Source of the DNA: Polynucleobacter finlandensis
Lineage (GTDB): Bacteria; Pseudomonadota; Gammaproteobacteria; Burkholderiales; Burkholderiaceae
NCBI RefSeq assembly: GCF_018881755.1
Contig: NZ_JACVPS010000004.1
Coordinates: 124,001-188,000 of the forward strand
Reading direction: 5' to 3'
Length of the DNA: 64,000 bases
Position numbers and translations under genes: made by a program. Below, piece by piece: positions 35,894-47,333 of the stretch. Below the pieces are notes generated by a model. That model saw nothing but the letters and a program-made list of their open reading frames with translations, made no database searches and was not told where the DNA came from. The number at the start of each line of letters is the position of its first letter. The first letter of the stretch is position 1.

Positions 35894-36808
35894 TTAGAAA
35901 AAGAGGGGCTGACTTTCTTGGGAATAAGCCTGCGGAGCTTTATTTTCAGAAAAAGAGCTGATTTCGTAGGCACTTGGATCTTCCAGGAGCTTACGTAAGA
36001 GCGCATTATTTAAGGCATGGCCTGATTTCACAGCCACATACGCGCCAACAATGGGATGCCCAACTAAGTAGAGATCACCAATCGCGTCTAGGATTTTGTG
36101 ACGCACAAACTCATCTTCGTAGCGCAGTTCTTCGTTGTTTAAGATACGGTGCTCATCCAACACAATGGCGTTATCCAAACTACCGCCTCGCGCTAAACCC
36201 ATCTCTCGCAAAGCCTCAACTTCATGAGCAAAACCAAAAGTGCGGGCGCGCCCAATTTCACTGCGATAGGCATGCTCAGCAAAATCCACAACAAAACGTT
36301 GGCCTGTTTTATCCACTGCTGGATGTTTAAAGTCGATTGTGAAATCCAACTTAAATCCGAAGAATGGTTCGAGACGCGCAAGCTTATCGCCCTCACGAAC
36401 CTCGATCGGTTTTTTAATCACAACAAATTGACGTGGTGCATTTTGTTCTGCAATGCCAGCAGACTCAATTAAAAATAAGAATGAAGCGGCGCTTCCATCC
36501 ATGATGGGAACTTCTTCACCATCCAACTCAATCAACAAATTATCCAGGCCTAAGCCTGCGCACGCTGAGAGCAAATGCTCAACCGTTGATATGCGCACAC
36601 CATCTTTTTGTATTACGGATGCCAAGCGGGTATCGCATACAGCCAGAGCAGTGGCCGGAACGACCGATTGCTCTGGAGTATCAACTCGCACAAACTGAAC
36701 TCCTGAATTTACTGGCGCAGGCTTAATCGATATCGTTACCTTGCGCCCTGAGTGCAAGCCAATCCCCACGGTTTTCACCGGAGTAGCGATTGTGCGTTGC
36801 TTCATCAT
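35894..36808 (-). CDS. lpxC: UDP-3-O-acyl-N-acetylglucosamine deacetylase
   Basis: LpxC catalyses the committed step of lipid A synthesis. The zinc ligands are the His in [14 protein letters not shown] and the His/Asp in [14 protein letters not shown], and the general-base histidine lies in VKSGHALNN. The 304-residue length is normal. The gene starts with two adjacent Met codons behind AGGAG. It sits at the end of the division cluster, 24 bp after the peroxiredoxin gene. Confidence 0.97.
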   Translation of the reverse strand: MMKQRTIATPVKTVGIGLHSGRKVTISIKPAPVNSGVQFVRVDTPEQSVVPATALAVCDTRLASVIQKDGVRISTVEHLLSACAGLGLDNLLIELDGEEVPIMDGSAASFLFLIESAGIAEQNAPRQFVVIKKPIEVREGDKLARLEPFFGFKLDFTIDFKHPAVDKTGQRFVVDFAEHAYRSEIGRARTFGFAHEVEALREMGLARGGSLDNAIVLDEHRILNNEELRYEDEFVRHKILDAIGDLYLVGHPIVGAYVAVKSGHALNNALLRKLLEDPSAYEISSFSENKAPQAYSQESQPLFF

Positions 36809-36832
36809 CAGTTTATAAATTCAGGAGAGTAA

Positions 36833-37333
36833 TTACAGCTTTTTCAATATAGAAGCAGCATCACTCACTTCAAACTTACCTGGAGCTTCACGGTCTAAAG
36901 TTTTTACTACGCCATCTTCAACAATCATGGCATAGCGGTCTGAACGAACACCCAAGCCACGCGCAGTTAAATCAAGTTCAATACCCATCTTCTTTGTGAA
37001 CTCAGCACTACCGTCGCCCAACATGCGGATCTTCTTGCCTACCTTTAGATCACGGCCCCAAGCACCCATAACAAACGGGTCATTTACAGAGATGCACCAA
37101 ATTTCATCAACACCTTTGGCTTTAATAGCATCGAAGTGCTCAACGTAACCAGGAACATGCTTTGCAGAACAAGTAGGTGTAAATGCACCAGGCAATGCAA
37201 AGATCACAATTTTTTTACCGGCAGTTTCTTTTTCAACTTCAAAAGCATTTGGTCCGATAGCGCAACCCTCAGTCGCTTCGTCATAAAACTCGTAGAGAGT
37301 AGCGTTTGGTAATTTTTGTCCGACTGCAATCAT
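36833..37333 (-). CDS. Peroxiredoxin (Prx5-like)
   Basis: It reduces peroxides with the peroxidatic cysteine C55 in ALPGAFTPTCSAKHVPGY. The 166-residue length and the pattern fit the Prx5/hybrid-Prx group; a second cysteine is C24, and no glutaredoxin domain is fused. Placement between ftsZ and lpxC is a common feature in Burkholderiales. GGAG precedes the ATG by 6 nt. A GC-rich inverted repeat lies upstream. Confidence 0.92.
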   Translation of the reverse strand: MIAVGQKLPNATLYEFYDEATEGCAIGPNAFEVEKETAGKKIVIFALPGAFTPTCSAKHVPGYVEHFDAIKAKGVDEIWCISVNDPFVMGAWGRDLKVGKKIRMLGDGSAEFTKKMGIELDLTARGLGVRSDRYAMIVEDGVVKTLDREAPGKFEVSDAASILKKL

Positions 37334-37364
37334 GGGATCTCCAATGAAATAGTTGTTAGTAAGT

Positions 37365-37415
37365 ATGCCAACGCTAGCGCGGGATTCGTCGTCCGGAGGG
37401 GCGCCGCGCTGGCAT
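37365..37415. repeat. GC-rich imperfect inverted repeat between ftsZ and the peroxiredoxin gene
   Basis: GCTAGCGCG (37373-37381) pairs with CGCGCTGGC (37405-37413) with one G-U, and ATGCCA (37365-37370) can alternatively pair with TGGCAT (37410-37415). It is much GC-richer than its surroundings and has no U-run, so it is not a typical terminator. It may be a REP-like element or an mRNA processing/stability structure. Confidence 0.5.
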
Positions 37416-37446
37416 TTCGCAACTATCTATTGTATTGAGCAGTTTA

Positions 37447-38787
37447 TTAATCTGCTTGTTTACGTAAAAAGGCTGGAATCTCGTAATAATCAGCCCCTTT
37501 GTCCAGCATGGTCTTTGCCTGTGGAGAGCTATCTGCACCTAATGTAGGGGCAGGTGTAGCCTCACGCGAACTACGGAATACTCTTGGCAAGTCATATTGG
37601 CTGTAATCAACACCGCTTGGAGCTGGCTGAGCTGCCACTGAAGGCATACCGCCAGAACCAGTCAAGGCCATGCCTGCGCTGGCGCTTAATGCTGAGTCCA
37701 AGCCAGCTTTACTCATCGCAGCAGATGGGCTTGCTGGAGCAAAGCTATTGAGGTCAGCCATCGTTGGCATTGCATCATGAGTACCCGTTGCTTGTCTCCA
37801 AACCACTTCTGGCTGACTATTCTGACGAGCCTGAGGGTTATTTAGACCAGTAGCAACCACGGTTACGCGTAAAGCATCGCCCAAACTGTCGTCATACACG
37901 GTACCAAAGATCACAGTCGCATCATCAGCAGCATAACCACGGATTGCAGCCATCACTTCGCGAGTTTCTGACAATTTCAACGAGCGGCTTGCGGTAATGT
38001 TTACCAATACGCCACGGGCGCCAGAAAGATCAACACCTTCAAGCAATGGGGAGGCAACTGCAGCTTCAGCAGCTAAGCGCGCACGATCCATGCCAGAAAC
38101 AGTTGCCGTTCCCATCATGGCTTTACCTTGTTCGCCCATGACTGTCTTCACATCTTCAAAGTCGACGTTGATCAAGCCTTGAACATTAATGATTTCTGCA
38201 ATGCCAGAAACTGCATTGTGTAAAACGTCATCAGCACAAGCAAAGGCTTTATCAAACTCAGCATCTTCACCCATCACTTCAAATAGTTTTTCATTGAGAA
38301 CAACGATGAGCGAGTCAACATAACTCTCTAATTCAGCGGCGCCATTTTCAGCAACCTTCAAGCGCTTCACGCCCTCGAAATCAAATGGCTTACTGATAAC
38401 GCCAACCGTCAAGATGCCCATTTCTTTGGCAACTTGGGCAACGATTGGAGCTGCACCAGTTCCAGTGCCACCACCCATACCAGCAGTAATGAACACCATA
38501 TGCGCGCCTTGCAAAGTATCCGCAATACGTGCACGCGCTTCTTCCGCAGCGGCCGCACCGATTTCTGGCTTAGCGCCAGCTCCCAGCCCGCTAGAGCCTA
38601 GTTGCAAATTCACAGATGCCTCAGAACGCTGTAAAGCGCCAGCATCGGTGTTCATGCAAATAAACTCTACGCCGTTTACACCGCGTTTAATCATATGCTG
38701 GACAGCATTGCCACCAGCGCCACCGACTCCAACCACTTTAATGATGGTTTTCCCGGCTGTTTCTTGATCTAACATTTCAAATTCCAT
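37447..38787 (-). CDS. ftsZ: Cell division GTPase FtsZ
   Basis: FtsZ is the tubulin-like GTPase that forms the Z ring. The signature GGGTGTG lies at 105-111, with GVGGAGGNAV near the start and the T7 loop NVDFEDVKTVM. After about residue 330 comes a variable linker of about 100 residues, and the protein ends in the conserved peptide YEIPAFLRKQAD that binds FtsA and other partners. An AGGAGGG site precedes the ATG. It follows ftsA by 49 bp. Confidence 0.98.
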   Translation of the reverse strand: MEFEMLDQETAGKTIIKVVGVGGAGGNAVQHMIKRGVNGVEFICMNTDAGALQRSEASVNLQLGSSGLGAGAKPEIGAAAAEEARARIADTLQGAHMVFITAGMGGGTGTGAAPIVAQVAKEMGILTVGVISKPFDFEGVKRLKVAENGAAELESYVDSLIVVLNEKLFEVMGEDAEFDKAFACADDVLHNAVSGIAEIINVQGLINVDFEDVKTVMGEQGKAMMGTATVSGMDRARLAAEAAVASPLLEGVDLSGARGVLVNITASRSLKLSETREVMAAIRGYAADDATVIFGTVYDDSLGDALRVTVVATGLNNPQARQNSQPEVVWRQATGTHDAMPTMADLNSFAPASPSAAMSKAGLDSALSASAGMALTGSGGMPSVAAQPAPSGVDYSQYDLPRVFRSSREATPAPTLGADSSPQAKTMLDKGADYYEIPAFLRKQAD

Positions 38788-38836
38788 ATACCCTCCTAGG
38801 TAAAAAACGAACTACGTTGACGACGACGAAAAAAAC

Positions 38837-40066
38837 TTAAAAATTTCCTGCAAACCATTCCTTCATACGTGACATCACACCCTGGAAAGGACCAGATTGA
38901 GACACACGACGACCGCGCAATAACTGCGCTTGACCTTCCATCAACAAGCCAATGCTGGTTGAAAATCTTGGGCTACGTAATACTTCATGCAGATGGCCGC
39001 GATACTCTGGGGTACCGATGCGCGCAGGACGTAAAAATACTTGCTCTGCAAGCTCAACCATTCCAGGCATCAAGGCTGTACCACCCGTTAAGACGATTCC
39101 TGAAGAAACCATGTCTTCATATCCGGAGTCCCGAACCACGCCTCTGACTAACGTGAACAACTCTTCAACACGCGGCTCGATCACTGCTGATAAAGCCTGT
39201 TTCGACATTGGGCGTGGCTCACGGTCGCCAACGCCAGGCACATCGATCATGGCAGTAGGGTCAGCCATATCTTGGCGCGCAATGCCGTATTGAATTTTCA
39301 AATCTTCCGCATCAATGGTTGGGGTACGCAATGCCATAGCAATGTCATTAGTGATTTGATCGCCAGCAATCGGGATCACTGCTGTATGACGAATAGATCC
39401 TTGGCAATAAATGGCAATGTCGGTTGTTCCGCCACCGATATCGACCAATACAACACCAAGCTCTTTTTCATCTTCAGTTAAGACCGCCAAGCTAGACGCC
39501 AATGGCTGCAAAATCAAATCATTTACCTCAAGGCCGCAACGGCGTACGCACTTCACAATATTTTGTGCGGCGCTCACAGCGCCAGTAACGATATGCACTT
39601 TTACCTCAAGACGTAAACCACTCATACCAATGGGTTCACGCACATCTTCTTGTCCATCAATAATGAATTCCTGCACGAGGATATGCAAAATTTGTTGGTC
39701 GGTCGGAATATTGATTGCCTTGGCAGTCTCCAATACGCGCTCTACGTCGCCAGCACTGACTTCTTTATCCCGAATAGCAACCATACCGCTAGAGTTAAAG
39801 CTCACAATATGATTACCAGCAATGCCAGTAAATACTTGGGCAATCTGACGATCAGCCATCACTTCAGCCTCTTCCAGTGCTTTCTGAATAGACTGAACAG
39901 TCGCCTCAATATTGACCACGACACCCTTCTTTAATCCTTTGGATGCAGTCTGGCCAACGCCAACCACATTGAATTGACCATCTGCTGCCAACTCAGCAAC
40001 CAAGGCAACCACCTTGGAAGTGCCAATATCTAATCCCACTAATAAATCGCGGTTGTCTTTACTCAT
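38837..40066 (-). CDS. ftsA: Cell division actin-like ATPase FtsA
   Basis: FtsA anchors FtsZ to the membrane. Actin-type phosphate loops are visible (GLDIGTSKVVALV near the start; VVLVDIGGGTTDIAIY; GIVLTGGTALMPG). The C-terminal amphipathic tail GVMSRMKEWFAGNF is the membrane-targeting helix. The 409-residue length is normal. It overlaps ftsQ by 4 bp. Confidence 0.97.
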   Translation of the reverse strand: MSKDNRDLLVGLDIGTSKVVALVAELAADGQFNVVGVGQTASKGLKKGVVVNIEATVQSIQKALEEAEVMADRQIAQVFTGIAGNHIVSFNSSGMVAIRDKEVSAGDVERVLETAKAINIPTDQQILHILVQEFIIDGQEDVREPIGMSGLRLEVKVHIVTGAVSAAQNIVKCVRRCGLEVNDLILQPLASSLAVLTEDEKELGVVLVDIGGGTTDIAIYCQGSIRHTAVIPIAGDQITNDIAMALRTPTIDAEDLKIQYGIARQDMADPTAMIDVPGVGDREPRPMSKQALSAVIEPRVEELFTLVRGVVRDSGYEDMVSSGIVLTGGTALMPGMVELAEQVFLRPARIGTPEYRGHLHEVLRSPRFSTSIGLLMEGQAQLLRGRRVSQSGPFQGVMSRMKEWFAGNF

Positions 40067-40929
40067 TGCTTACGCTCACTTTTTTTATCATCGACTTCAT
40101 TCTTCTTAATGCTTGCAGAGGCGAGATGAACTGCAAAACCATTGGCATAACGCAAGTCCACAGCATCAACTCGGTTAGCCCATCTTTCTTGAACTTGTGG
40201 CCAGTACTTAAAGAGACGCGATACGCGTTCCTCTGTAAGCGTTTTATCGGAGCTCTCTTCATCCCGACCAAACTCCAATTTCATACCATTGGATAACTTC
40301 ACATGCCATGCATATCGATCTGACAGGGTTAAGCTCTTTACTTCGGCATCCCATGGTTTAAACCAGGCATTGGCTTTTTCATAGAGACGCATCACTTCCT
40401 TGCCTGCATCATCTGGCCCATTGAAATCAACTAACTTAGTGTCGTCCGGTACATCTGCTACTCGACCACTAAAAATTTCTCCATAGTTATTCATGAGTTT
40501 TTGGCTATCAGCACCATCCCAGGTAGCAAATGCCTTTTGCTCTTCAATGCTGACTACTAAACCATTGGGCCAAACTCGCCGAACATTGGCATGACGAACC
40601 CAAGGGAGCGACTCAAAACCACGCTTCACATCTTCTAATCTGACGCTAAAGAAGTTGCCTTGAACTGTTTCTAAAACCTGCTGCTTCACAGTGGGCTTAT
40701 TGATGTGTTTTAAGGTTTGACCTGCAACAGGCTCAATCACCACTTGACGCAAAGTAAATACAGGTCGCTGGCTTAACCACACTAAAATTCCGACGAGCAT
40801 CATGATGGCAAAGCAACGCATCAAAAAGCGACTTACCTTCTGCATACGATCCGAATGATTCCATAGGGGCGCCATGATGAAGGCGCATGTATCACCAAAC
40901 CAGTTCAAGATAGCGCCGATGGTATGCAT
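40063..40929 (-). CDS. ftsQ: Cell division protein FtsQ
   Basis: FtsQ recruits FtsBL and later divisome proteins. The order is a short cytoplasmic N-terminus, one membrane helix (about 35-52, FLMRCFAIMMLVGILVWL), a POTRA domain with FSVRLEDVKRGFESLPWVRHANVRR, and a beta domain ending in a charged KKNEVDDKKSERKQ tail. The 288-residue length is normal. It starts 1 bp after ddlB and overlaps ftsA by 4 bp. Confidence 0.95.
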   Translation of the reverse strand: MHTIGAILNWFGDTCAFIMAPLWNHSDRMQKVSRFLMRCFAIMMLVGILVWLSQRPVFTLRQVVIEPVAGQTLKHINKPTVKQQVLETVQGNFFSVRLEDVKRGFESLPWVRHANVRRVWPNGLVVSIEEQKAFATWDGADSQKLMNNYGEIFSGRVADVPDDTKLVDFNGPDDAGKEVMRLYEKANAWFKPWDAEVKSLTLSDRYAWHVKLSNGMKLEFGRDEESSDKTLTEERVSRLFKYWPQVQERWANRVDAVDLRYANGFAVHLASASIKKNEVDDKKSERKQ

Positions 40930-40930
40930 G

Positions 40931-41929
40931 CTATGCGCCCACCTTTTTTACAAGCGTTTGACTTAGTAGCCAGAGCACTAAATCTGCATACTCAATACCA
41001 GCAGCCTTTGCCGCCATTGGCACCAATGAATGTGACGTCATGCCTGGAGAAGTGTTCATTTCAAGGAGATAGGGCTTACCTGTCTTCTCATCCAACATCA
41101 CATCAGCGCGACCCCACGTACTGCAACCCAGTGCACGATAAGCTGCTAAGGCCAATTTCTGAACGGCTGTATTGACTTCATCAGCCAAGCCAGTTGGACA
41201 TAAATACTGCGTCTCATCGGAGAAGTACTTGTTATGAAAATCGTAATTTGCTTGAGGTGGAATGATTTTGATGACTGGCAATGCTTCAGCATTTACACCA
41301 TCGCCAACTAAGGGGCAAGTCAACTCATCGCCAATAATGCAAGTCTCAGCAATCACCTTTTTATCTAGTCCGGCCGCTAGTTGATAAGCAGCAGGTAATT
41401 CATCTACTGATTTCACCTTGGTTAAGCCAAGCGAAGACCCTTCATTCGCAGGTTTCACGATGAGTGGCAAGCCTAAATGCTTCGCTACTGCATTCCAATC
41501 GCTATTGGCAGTCAGCTCTTCAAAATCGGGGGTAGTCAAGCCATTGCTTAACCAAATTTGCTTGGTTGCAATTTTGTCTATCGACAAAGCAGAGGCTAAT
41601 ACGCCACTGCCGGTATAAGGTAGGTTCAATAATTCCAATAAACCTTGAATCGTGCCATCTTCACCGTAACGACCATGCAAAGAAATAAAGACCCGATCAA
41701 ATTTTTCTTTAGCTAATTCAGTTGGGCAACGCAGGCCTGGGTCAAACGCGTGCGCGTCGACTCCTTTGTTAAGTAAGGCTTCCAATACACCACTACCCGA
41801 CATCAAGGAAATCTCACGCTCGCCAGAGCGGCCGCCCATTAAAACACCCACTCGACCGAGTGCTTGAATATCTAGCTTAGCTAGATCTGTCTTCACGCGA
41901 TCACCCCACGAAGTGATTAGCTTAGGCAT
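40931..41929 (-). CDS. ddlB: D-alanine--D-alanine ligase
   Basis: Ddl makes the D-Ala-D-Ala dipeptide used by MurF. ATP-grasp features include [17 protein letters not shown], the [10 protein letters not shown] loop, and [17 protein letters not shown] at the C-terminus. The 332-residue form has an N-terminal stretch of about 25 residues before the usual start. It overlaps murC by 8 bp. Confidence 0.96.
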   Translation of the reverse strand: MPKLITSWGDRVKTDLAKLDIQALGRVGVLMGGRSGEREISLMSGSGVLEALLNKGVDAHAFDPGLRCPTELAKEKFDRVFISLHGRYGEDGTIQGLLELLNLPYTGSGVLASALSIDKIATKQIWLSNGLTTPDFEELTANSDWNAVAKHLGLPLIVKPANEGSSLGLTKVKSVDELPAAYQLAAGLDKKVIAETCIIGDELTCPLVGDGVNAEALPVIKIIPPQANYDFHNKYFSDETQYLCPTGLADEVNTAVQKLALAAYRALGCSTWGRADVMLDEKTGKPYLLEMNTSPGMTSHSLVPMAAKAAGIEYADLVLWLLSQTLVKKVGA

Positions 41930-43358
41930 TCTTTACCTCGGCTAGGGTGTGGGGTAGAGCCGAAATAGAGCCCGCGCCCATGGTAATGAGAACATCACCA
42001 TCTCTCAGGATGACGCTGAGTTTTTCAGGCATCTCAGCAACGCTGGCTGCAAAAGCAGCATCAGAAGATTTAAGCATGGCTTTGATGTTTTTATCTTCAG
42101 CAATTGCTGCTTTAAGCAAACTCTTACCATCGGCGCCCGGAATCTTTGCCTCGCCTGCTGGATAAACTTCAGTCAGCACTAAAGCATCAAAGTTTTTCAA
42201 AACCTGAACAAATTCACCGAAGCAATCTCTTGTTCTAGTAAATCGATGTGGTTGAAACGCCAACACGAGACGACGGTCAGGATATGCCCCACGAGCAGCA
42301 GCCAAAGTAGCAGCCATCTCCACTGGATGGTGCCCATAATCATCAATCAAGGTATAGCTACCACCTGCAGCCAGCGGAATATCACCATAGCGCTGGAAGC
42401 GACGGCCTACACCATCAAACTCAGATAAGGCCTTAATAATTGCTTGATCACTTACACCCAATTCCGTGGCGATACCAATGGCCGCTAGCGCATTGCGCAC
42501 GTTATGCAAGCCTGGCAAATTCAATTCAATTTGGAGTCGTCCTGGGACGCTTCCATGTCTACGCACAGTGCGGCGCTCTACCGTGAAGTGCATGCGTGTT
42601 CCAACTGCCTTCACATTGCTTGCCCGAATATCCGCATCTTCAGATGTGCCATAGCGTAAAACTGGCTGAGATACAAACGGCATGATGTCGCGTACATTGG
42701 CATCATCAACACATAACACTGCCACACCATAAAATGGCATGCGCTGAATAAACTGCACAAAGGCCTGCTTCAAGCGGGCCATATCATGCTGATAAGTGTC
42801 CATATGATCAGCATCAATATTGGTGACAACTTCCATCGCCGGGAATAATTGCAAGAAAGAGGCATCAGATTCATCAGCCTCAACCACAATGAAATCGCCT
42901 TGCCCCAGGCGTGCATTCGCACCAGCTGAATTGAGTTTTCCACCAATCACAAAGGTTGGATCTAAACCGCCCTCAGCTAATACAGATGCAACCAAGCTAG
43001 TGGTGGTGGTTTTGCCATGTGTACCAGCAATTGCAATACCCTGCTTCAAACGCATTAACTCACCAAGCATCACTGCACGCTGAATCACCGGAATTTTTGC
43101 CGCACGAGCCGCCAAGACCTCGGGATTGTTTCCGGCTACAGCCGTGGAAATGACTACCGCTTCAGCAGTGCCAATATTTTTTGGATCATGCCCAATATGA
43201 ATTATTGCGCCCAATTCTTTTAAACGCTTGGTAGCTACACCTTCAGCCAAATCAGAACCAGAGACTTGGTAGCCTAGATTGAGTAAGACCTCAGCAATGC
43301 CACTCATACCAGCACCACCAATACCTACAAAATGAATTTGCTGAACAATATGTTTCAT
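41922..43358 (-). CDS. murC: UDP-N-acetylmuramate--L-alanine ligase
   Basis: MurC adds L-Ala to UDP-MurNAc. It starts [21 protein letters not shown] and carries the ATP loop [10 protein letters not shown] and [11 protein letters not shown] chose the ATG at 43358 because it overlaps the murG stop as ATGA; the upstream open nine codons are a shadow of murG. The product is 478 residues, as usual for the family. Confidence 0.97.
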   Translation of the reverse strand: MKHIVQQIHFVGIGGAGMSGIAEVLLNLGYQVSGSDLAEGVATKRLKELGAIIHIGHDPKNIGTAEAVVISTAVAGNNPEVLAARAAKIPVIQRAVMLGELMRLKQGIAIAGTHGKTTTTSLVASVLAEGGLDPTFVIGGKLNSAGANARLGQGDFIVVEADESDASFLQLFPAMEVVTNIDADHMDTYQHDMARLKQAFVQFIQRMPFYGVAVLCVDDANVRDIMPFVSQPVLRYGTSEDADIRASNVKAVGTRMHFTVERRTVRRHGSVPGRLQIELNLPGLHNVRNALAAIGIATELGVSDQAIIKALSEFDGVGRRFQRYGDIPLAAGGSYTLIDDYGHHPVEMAATLAAARGAYPDRRLVLAFQPHRFTRTRDCFGEFVQVLKNFDALVLTEVYPAGEAKIPGADGKSLLKAAIAEDKNIKAMLKSSDAAFAASVAEMPEKLSVILRDGDVLITMGAGSISALPHTLAEVKNA

Positions 43359-44428
43359 TGACCGACCCCCGCACAATCTGCACATACCTCAGCTACACGC
43401 TGAGTTGCATTTGGCTTAGCTAGCGCATGCGCACGCTCAGCCATCGCTTTTAAATCTTCACGACTAAAGTTCTGAATCATTAGTGCCAAGTCTTGTGCGT
43501 TGAGATCTTGCTGTGGTAACAACACGGCTGCATTCGCATCTGATAAAAATCTTGCATTTGCAGTTTGATGATCATCAATCGCATGCGGAAATGGAATTAA
43601 GCAAGCGGCAACGCCACATGCCGCCAACTCAGAAACGGTCATTGCTCCAGAACGACAAATCACTAAGTCCGCCTGCGCATAGGCGTTAGGCATATCGTTA
43701 ATGAATGGACGGATATCGGCTTGCACACCTAAATCTGCATACCGCTTTTGAAGATCTGCTAAATGCTTATCACCGGCCTGGTGAATCACGCTTGGACGAG
43801 ACTCTTTCGGAATCAATGCCAGAGCAGCGGGGACATTTTCATTTAAGGCGGCAGCTCCTAAACTTCCGCCCACCACCAGAATCGATAAATTGCCTTGCCG
43901 TTCTTCATACCTCTGAGCGGGTGTAGTCATACGATCGAACTCTTCACGAATAGGATTACCAACCCACTCAGCATGGGACATCGTATTCGGGAAACCCGTC
44001 AAGGTACGCATGGCAATCTTTGCCAATGCGCGATTGGCGCTCCCAGCAACTGAATTTGATTCATGCAAGACTAGGGGGCGCTTCAATATTTTGGTAACCA
44101 AGCCGCCAGGAAAGGTGATGTATCCACCCATACCTAAAACCACGCTTGGTTTAATGCGGCGCATGATGTGCCAACTCTGAATACCGGCACGCAATAAGTT
44201 AAATGGCAGCATCAGTTTGGCTTTAATGCCCTTACCGCGCAAGCCGCCGAATTCCACCGCCTCAAATGGGAAGTCGCATGCTTTCACTAAACGATATTCC
44301 ATGCCATTTTTATTACCCAGCCAAGAAACCTTCCAGCCACAAATACGTAAATACTCTGCAACAGCAAGACCTGGGAAGATGTGCCCACCAGTACCACCAG
44401 CCATCACCAGAATGGAAGGTTGCGTCAT
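43355..44428 (-). CDS. murG: N-acetylglucosaminyl transferase MurG
   Basis: MurG attaches GlcNAc to lipid I, making lipid II at the inner face of the membrane. The GT28 fold shows [33 protein letters not shown], and the sugar-nucleotide site [15 protein letters not shown]. The 357-residue length is normal. It overlaps ftsW by 4 bp and murC by 4 bp. Confidence 0.97.
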   Translation of the reverse strand: MTQPSILVMAGGTGGHIFPGLAVAEYLRICGWKVSWLGNKNGMEYRLVKACDFPFEAVEFGGLRGKGIKAKLMLPFNLLRAGIQSWHIMRRIKPSVVLGMGGYITFPGGLVTKILKRPLVLHESNSVAGSANRALAKIAMRTLTGFPNTMSHAEWVGNPIREEFDRMTTPAQRYEERQGNLSILVVGGSLGAAALNENVPAALALIPKESRPSVIHQAGDKHLADLQKRYADLGVQADIRPFINDMPNAYAQADLVICRSGAMTVSELAACGVAACLIPFPHAIDDHQTANARFLSDANAAVLLPQQDLNAQDLALMIQNFSREDLKAMAERAHALAKPNATQRVAEVCADCAGVGQ

Positions 44429-45696
44429 AACTTCCCTCCGCGCATCAAAATACGATTCTCATAATCAATGCGCAATAACATTGCTATCGCAATAGCATTC
44501 ATCAGAATGCCTGAGCCACCGTAACTTACCAAAGGCAGCGTTAAACCCTTGGTAGGCAATAAGCCTAAGTTCACGCCCATATTGATGAAGGACTGCCAGC
44601 CAATCCAGATGGCAACACCTTTTGCTGCCAAGCCTGCAAAACTTCGGTCTAACTGCAAAGCAGTACGGCCAATCATGAATGCGCGGCGTACAACCCAATA
44701 GAATAAGAAGAGCATCACCACTACACCGAAGAAACCTAGCTCTTCGCCGATCACCGCCAAAATAAAGTCGGTATGCGCTTCAGGTAAGTAATGTAATTTC
44801 TCAACGCTACCACCTAGGCCAGTGCCGAACCATTCGCCGCGACCAAAAGCCATGAGTGAATGCGTCAATTGATAGCCTTTATTTGCAGCATTGTCGACTT
44901 GCCACGGATCCATAAACGCCATAATTCTTCCGCGACGGAATGGGGAAAGCGCAATGATGGTGGAAGCGCTCAATATGCCCACTGCAATCAATCCACCAAA
45001 TAACTTGGCATTGATGCCGCCCAAAAATAGAATTCCAAATGCAATTAAAGCGACCACTACAAACGCACCCATATCAGGCTCTAACATCAAGAGTCCGCCA
45101 ACCAGTGCAACTGCCACACCCATTGGCAACATCCCCTTCACGAACGAATGCAGATATTCCTGACGCTGCACGGTATAGGTGGCAGCAAAAATCACGGCTG
45201 CAAATTTCATTAACTCGGATGGCTGAAAATTCATCAAGCCAAGAGGAATCCAACGTTTTGCGCCATTCACGCCTTTTCCAAGGCCTGGAATTAAAACGGC
45301 AATTAAAAGCAATACGGTGAAACCAAAAATAATCGGCGAATAACGATCCCAGACCTTGGTAGGGATCTTGAAGGCCCAGAAGCCAACGCCAATGGCAATT
45401 CCCAAAGAAATGACATGGCGTATTAAAAAGTGATTGCTACTGTAATTAGCGTACTTAGGGCCGTCGGCTAAAGTGATTGAAGCGGAGTACACCATCACCA
45501 AACCAATCAAGGCTAAAGATAAAACTGCCCAAACCAAGAGTTGGTCATATTCCATCATGCGTGAACGTGTTTGCTCAACCCCGGAGACTGCATCACGAAG
45601 ACCGCTGCGGAAATTATCAATGCCACCTCTAGAGAAATTCCAGAAGCGATTGAAGCCCAATCGATTTTCTGGAAATAGTTTTTCTCTTAAGCTCAT
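44425..45696 (-). CDS. ftsW: Septal peptidoglycan glycosyltransferase FtsW
   Basis: FtsW is a SEDS polymerase that acts with FtsI. About ten membrane helices are visible, with the SEDS patterns [38 protein letters not shown] and [11 protein letters not shown]. The 423-residue protein has an N-terminal cytoplasmic region of about 55 residues before the first helix. It overlaps murD and murG by 4 bp each. Confidence 0.96.
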   Translation of the reverse strand: MSLREKLFPENRLGFNRFWNFSRGGIDNFRSGLRDAVSGVEQTRSRMMEYDQLLVWAVLSLALIGLVMVYSASITLADGPKYANYSSNHFLIRHVISLGIAIGVGFWAFKIPTKVWDRYSPIIFGFTVLLLIAVLIPGLGKGVNGAKRWIPLGLMNFQPSELMKFAAVIFAATYTVQRQEYLHSFVKGMLPMGVAVALVGGLLMLEPDMGAFVVVALIAFGILFLGGINAKLFGGLIAVGILSASTIIALSPFRRGRIMAFMDPWQVDNAANKGYQLTHSLMAFGRGEWFGTGLGGSVEKLHYLPEAHTDFILAVIGEELGFFGVVVMLFLFYWVVRRAFMIGRTALQLDRSFAGLAAKGVAIWIGWQSFINMGVNLGLLPTKGLTLPLVSYGGSGILMNAIAIAMLLRIDYENRILMRGGKL

Positions 45697-47333
45697 ACCT
45701 GAGCTCCATCAAATTGCATTTCTAATTCCTGAACTTCGGAAACAAATGCTTCAGCACGCGCAACGTAATTACTAAACTGATCGAAGCTTGCGCAAGCGGG
45801 TGACAACAGCACAATATCTCCAGACCGCGCCTGCTTAGCAGCCTCTTGAACTGCATTTGCTAATGTTCCGCTGGCGACACACTGAATATCTGACCCTAAG
45901 GCATCAGAAATAAGCTGTGCATCTTTGCCAATTAAAAATGCGCCTTTTACATAACGTAATGCGGGCTCACGTAAAGGACTGAAATCTTGTCCTTTGCCCT
46001 CCCCGCCAGCAATCAACCAAATACGCTTACCAAATTCGCTGTTACCAAGACCATTTAAGGCGGCGACTGTTGCTCCCACATTAGTGCCTTTGCTGTCATC
46101 GACATACTCAACATCTGCAACGATTGCAACGCTTTGTACCCGATGTGGCTCCCCGTGATAATCACGCAAACCATGCAAGAGCACATTCATAGGTAATCCA
46201 GCGGACCTCGCTAGTGCCAGTGCTGCCAGCGCATTCAAAGCATTGTGACGACCCCGAATGCGTAATGCATCCGCAGGAATCAAACGCTTCAGTCTTAATT
46301 CTTCAGGCTCTGTCACTGCCGCAGCTTTACGACGACGTTTTGGCTTTGGCTCAAGATCTTCATCTACCTCTGCCCATACCAACCAATCAATACCGCCGGC
46401 GCGCAAATCATGCTCGATCCCAAATGCGCCCTGCTCGTCGGGACGACCAGTACCAAATGTAATGACCGTTTTCTCGAGCCTCTGCTCTTGATTCATCAAG
46501 CCCATGACTAAAGAATCGTCGCGGTTCAGTATGCAAGTAGTGTCAACGCCAAAAATTTTGGCTTTTGCGCCCGCATAAGCCTGCATATCACCATGCCAAT
46601 CCAAATGATCTTGAGTAATGTTCAGTACTGTTGCCGCTGTAGCGTTTAAGGTGTGGGTATAAACCAACTGGAAGCTTGAGAGCTCTAGCACCCATATGTC
46701 TGGCATATCTGAAATCTGGTCTGCTTGCTCTAAGCAAGAAACCAATTTGTCTAATGCGGCTGGACTGATGTTGCCCGCAACCGCGACTTTCTTACCTGCA
46801 CGCTCACACAGTTGACCTGTTAAGGCTGTGGTGGTGGTCTTACCATTCGTACCAGTAACCGCCAAAATACTCGGCTTATATTGAACCTCATCAGCTTGAG
46901 ACATGCGCTCCATCGCAGCAATGGCTCTCGCAAAAAACTCGATCTCACTCCAGATATCGATCTGGGATTCTTGTGCTTTAGCTAATAATGATTGCGCCGG
47001 CTCTTGCAGCGGTGATAGGCCTGGACTAATGCCAATCACCTCTACATCTTTTAATAGATCGTCGTCTAGTGGTCCAAAGTGTGAGCTCTTTAGCCCAGCA
47101 AACTCTAATTCACTCAACCAAGCATTTTGAATCTCACTCAATGCGTTAGTGTCGCGAGTGTCCGCAAGTTTTACAGATACCCCATGACGAAGACACCACT
47201 TAGCCATAGCAAAGCCTGATTCGCCAAGGCCCAGAATTAAAAAATGCTCAGGAGCTTGGTAAGCCTCATCCGTAATGAGAGTTGGATTTGCGAAGGCGTT
47301 ATTTAAATTCTGCATTTTTATACTTTGGCTCAC
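45693..47333 (-). CDS. murD: UDP-N-acetylmuramoylalanine--D-glutamate ligase with a basic insertion
   Basis: MurD adds D-Glu to the precursor. [16 protein letters not shown] begins the UDP-binding domain, GTNGKTTT (161-168) is the ATP loop, and [11 protein letters not shown] and [13 protein letters not shown] are conserved. At 546 residues it exceeds E. coli MurD (438). Part of the excess is a charged insertion at about 321-350 containing PKPKRRRK, placed before the conserved [12 protein letters not shown]. The remainder is spread over the N-terminus and loops. It overlaps mraY by 4 bp. Confidence 0.95.
   Translation of the reverse strand: MSQSIKMQNLNNAFANPTLITDEAYQAPEHFLILGLGESGFAMAKWCLRHGVSVKLADTRDTNALSEIQNAWLSELEFAGLKSSHFGPLDDDLLKDVEVIGISPGLSPLQEPAQSLLAKAQESQIDIWSEIEFFARAIAAMERMSQADEVQYKPSILAVTGTNGKTTTTALTGQLCERAGKKVAVAGNISPAALDKLVSCLEQADQISDMPDIWVLELSSFQLVYTHTLNATAATVLNITQDHLDWHGDMQAYAGAKAKIFGVDTTCILNRDDSLVMGLMNQEQRLEKTVITFGTGRPDEQGAFGIEHDLRAGGIDWLVWAEVDEDLEPKPKRRRKAAAVTEPEELRLKRLIPADALRIRGRHNALNALAALALARSAGLPMNVLLHGLRDYHGEPHRVQSVAIVADVEYVDDSKGTNVGATVAALNGLGNSEFGKRIWLIAGGEGKGQDFSPLREPALRYVKGAFLIGKDAQLISDALGSDIQCVASGTLANAVQEAAKQARSGDIVLLSPACASFDQFSNYVARAEAFVSEVQELEMQFDGAQV

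Noticed and set aside
43359-43385. Nine-codon upstream extension of murC
   Set aside because: It lies in the murG coding region; the ATG at 43358 forms the usual ATGA overlap and matches the family start.
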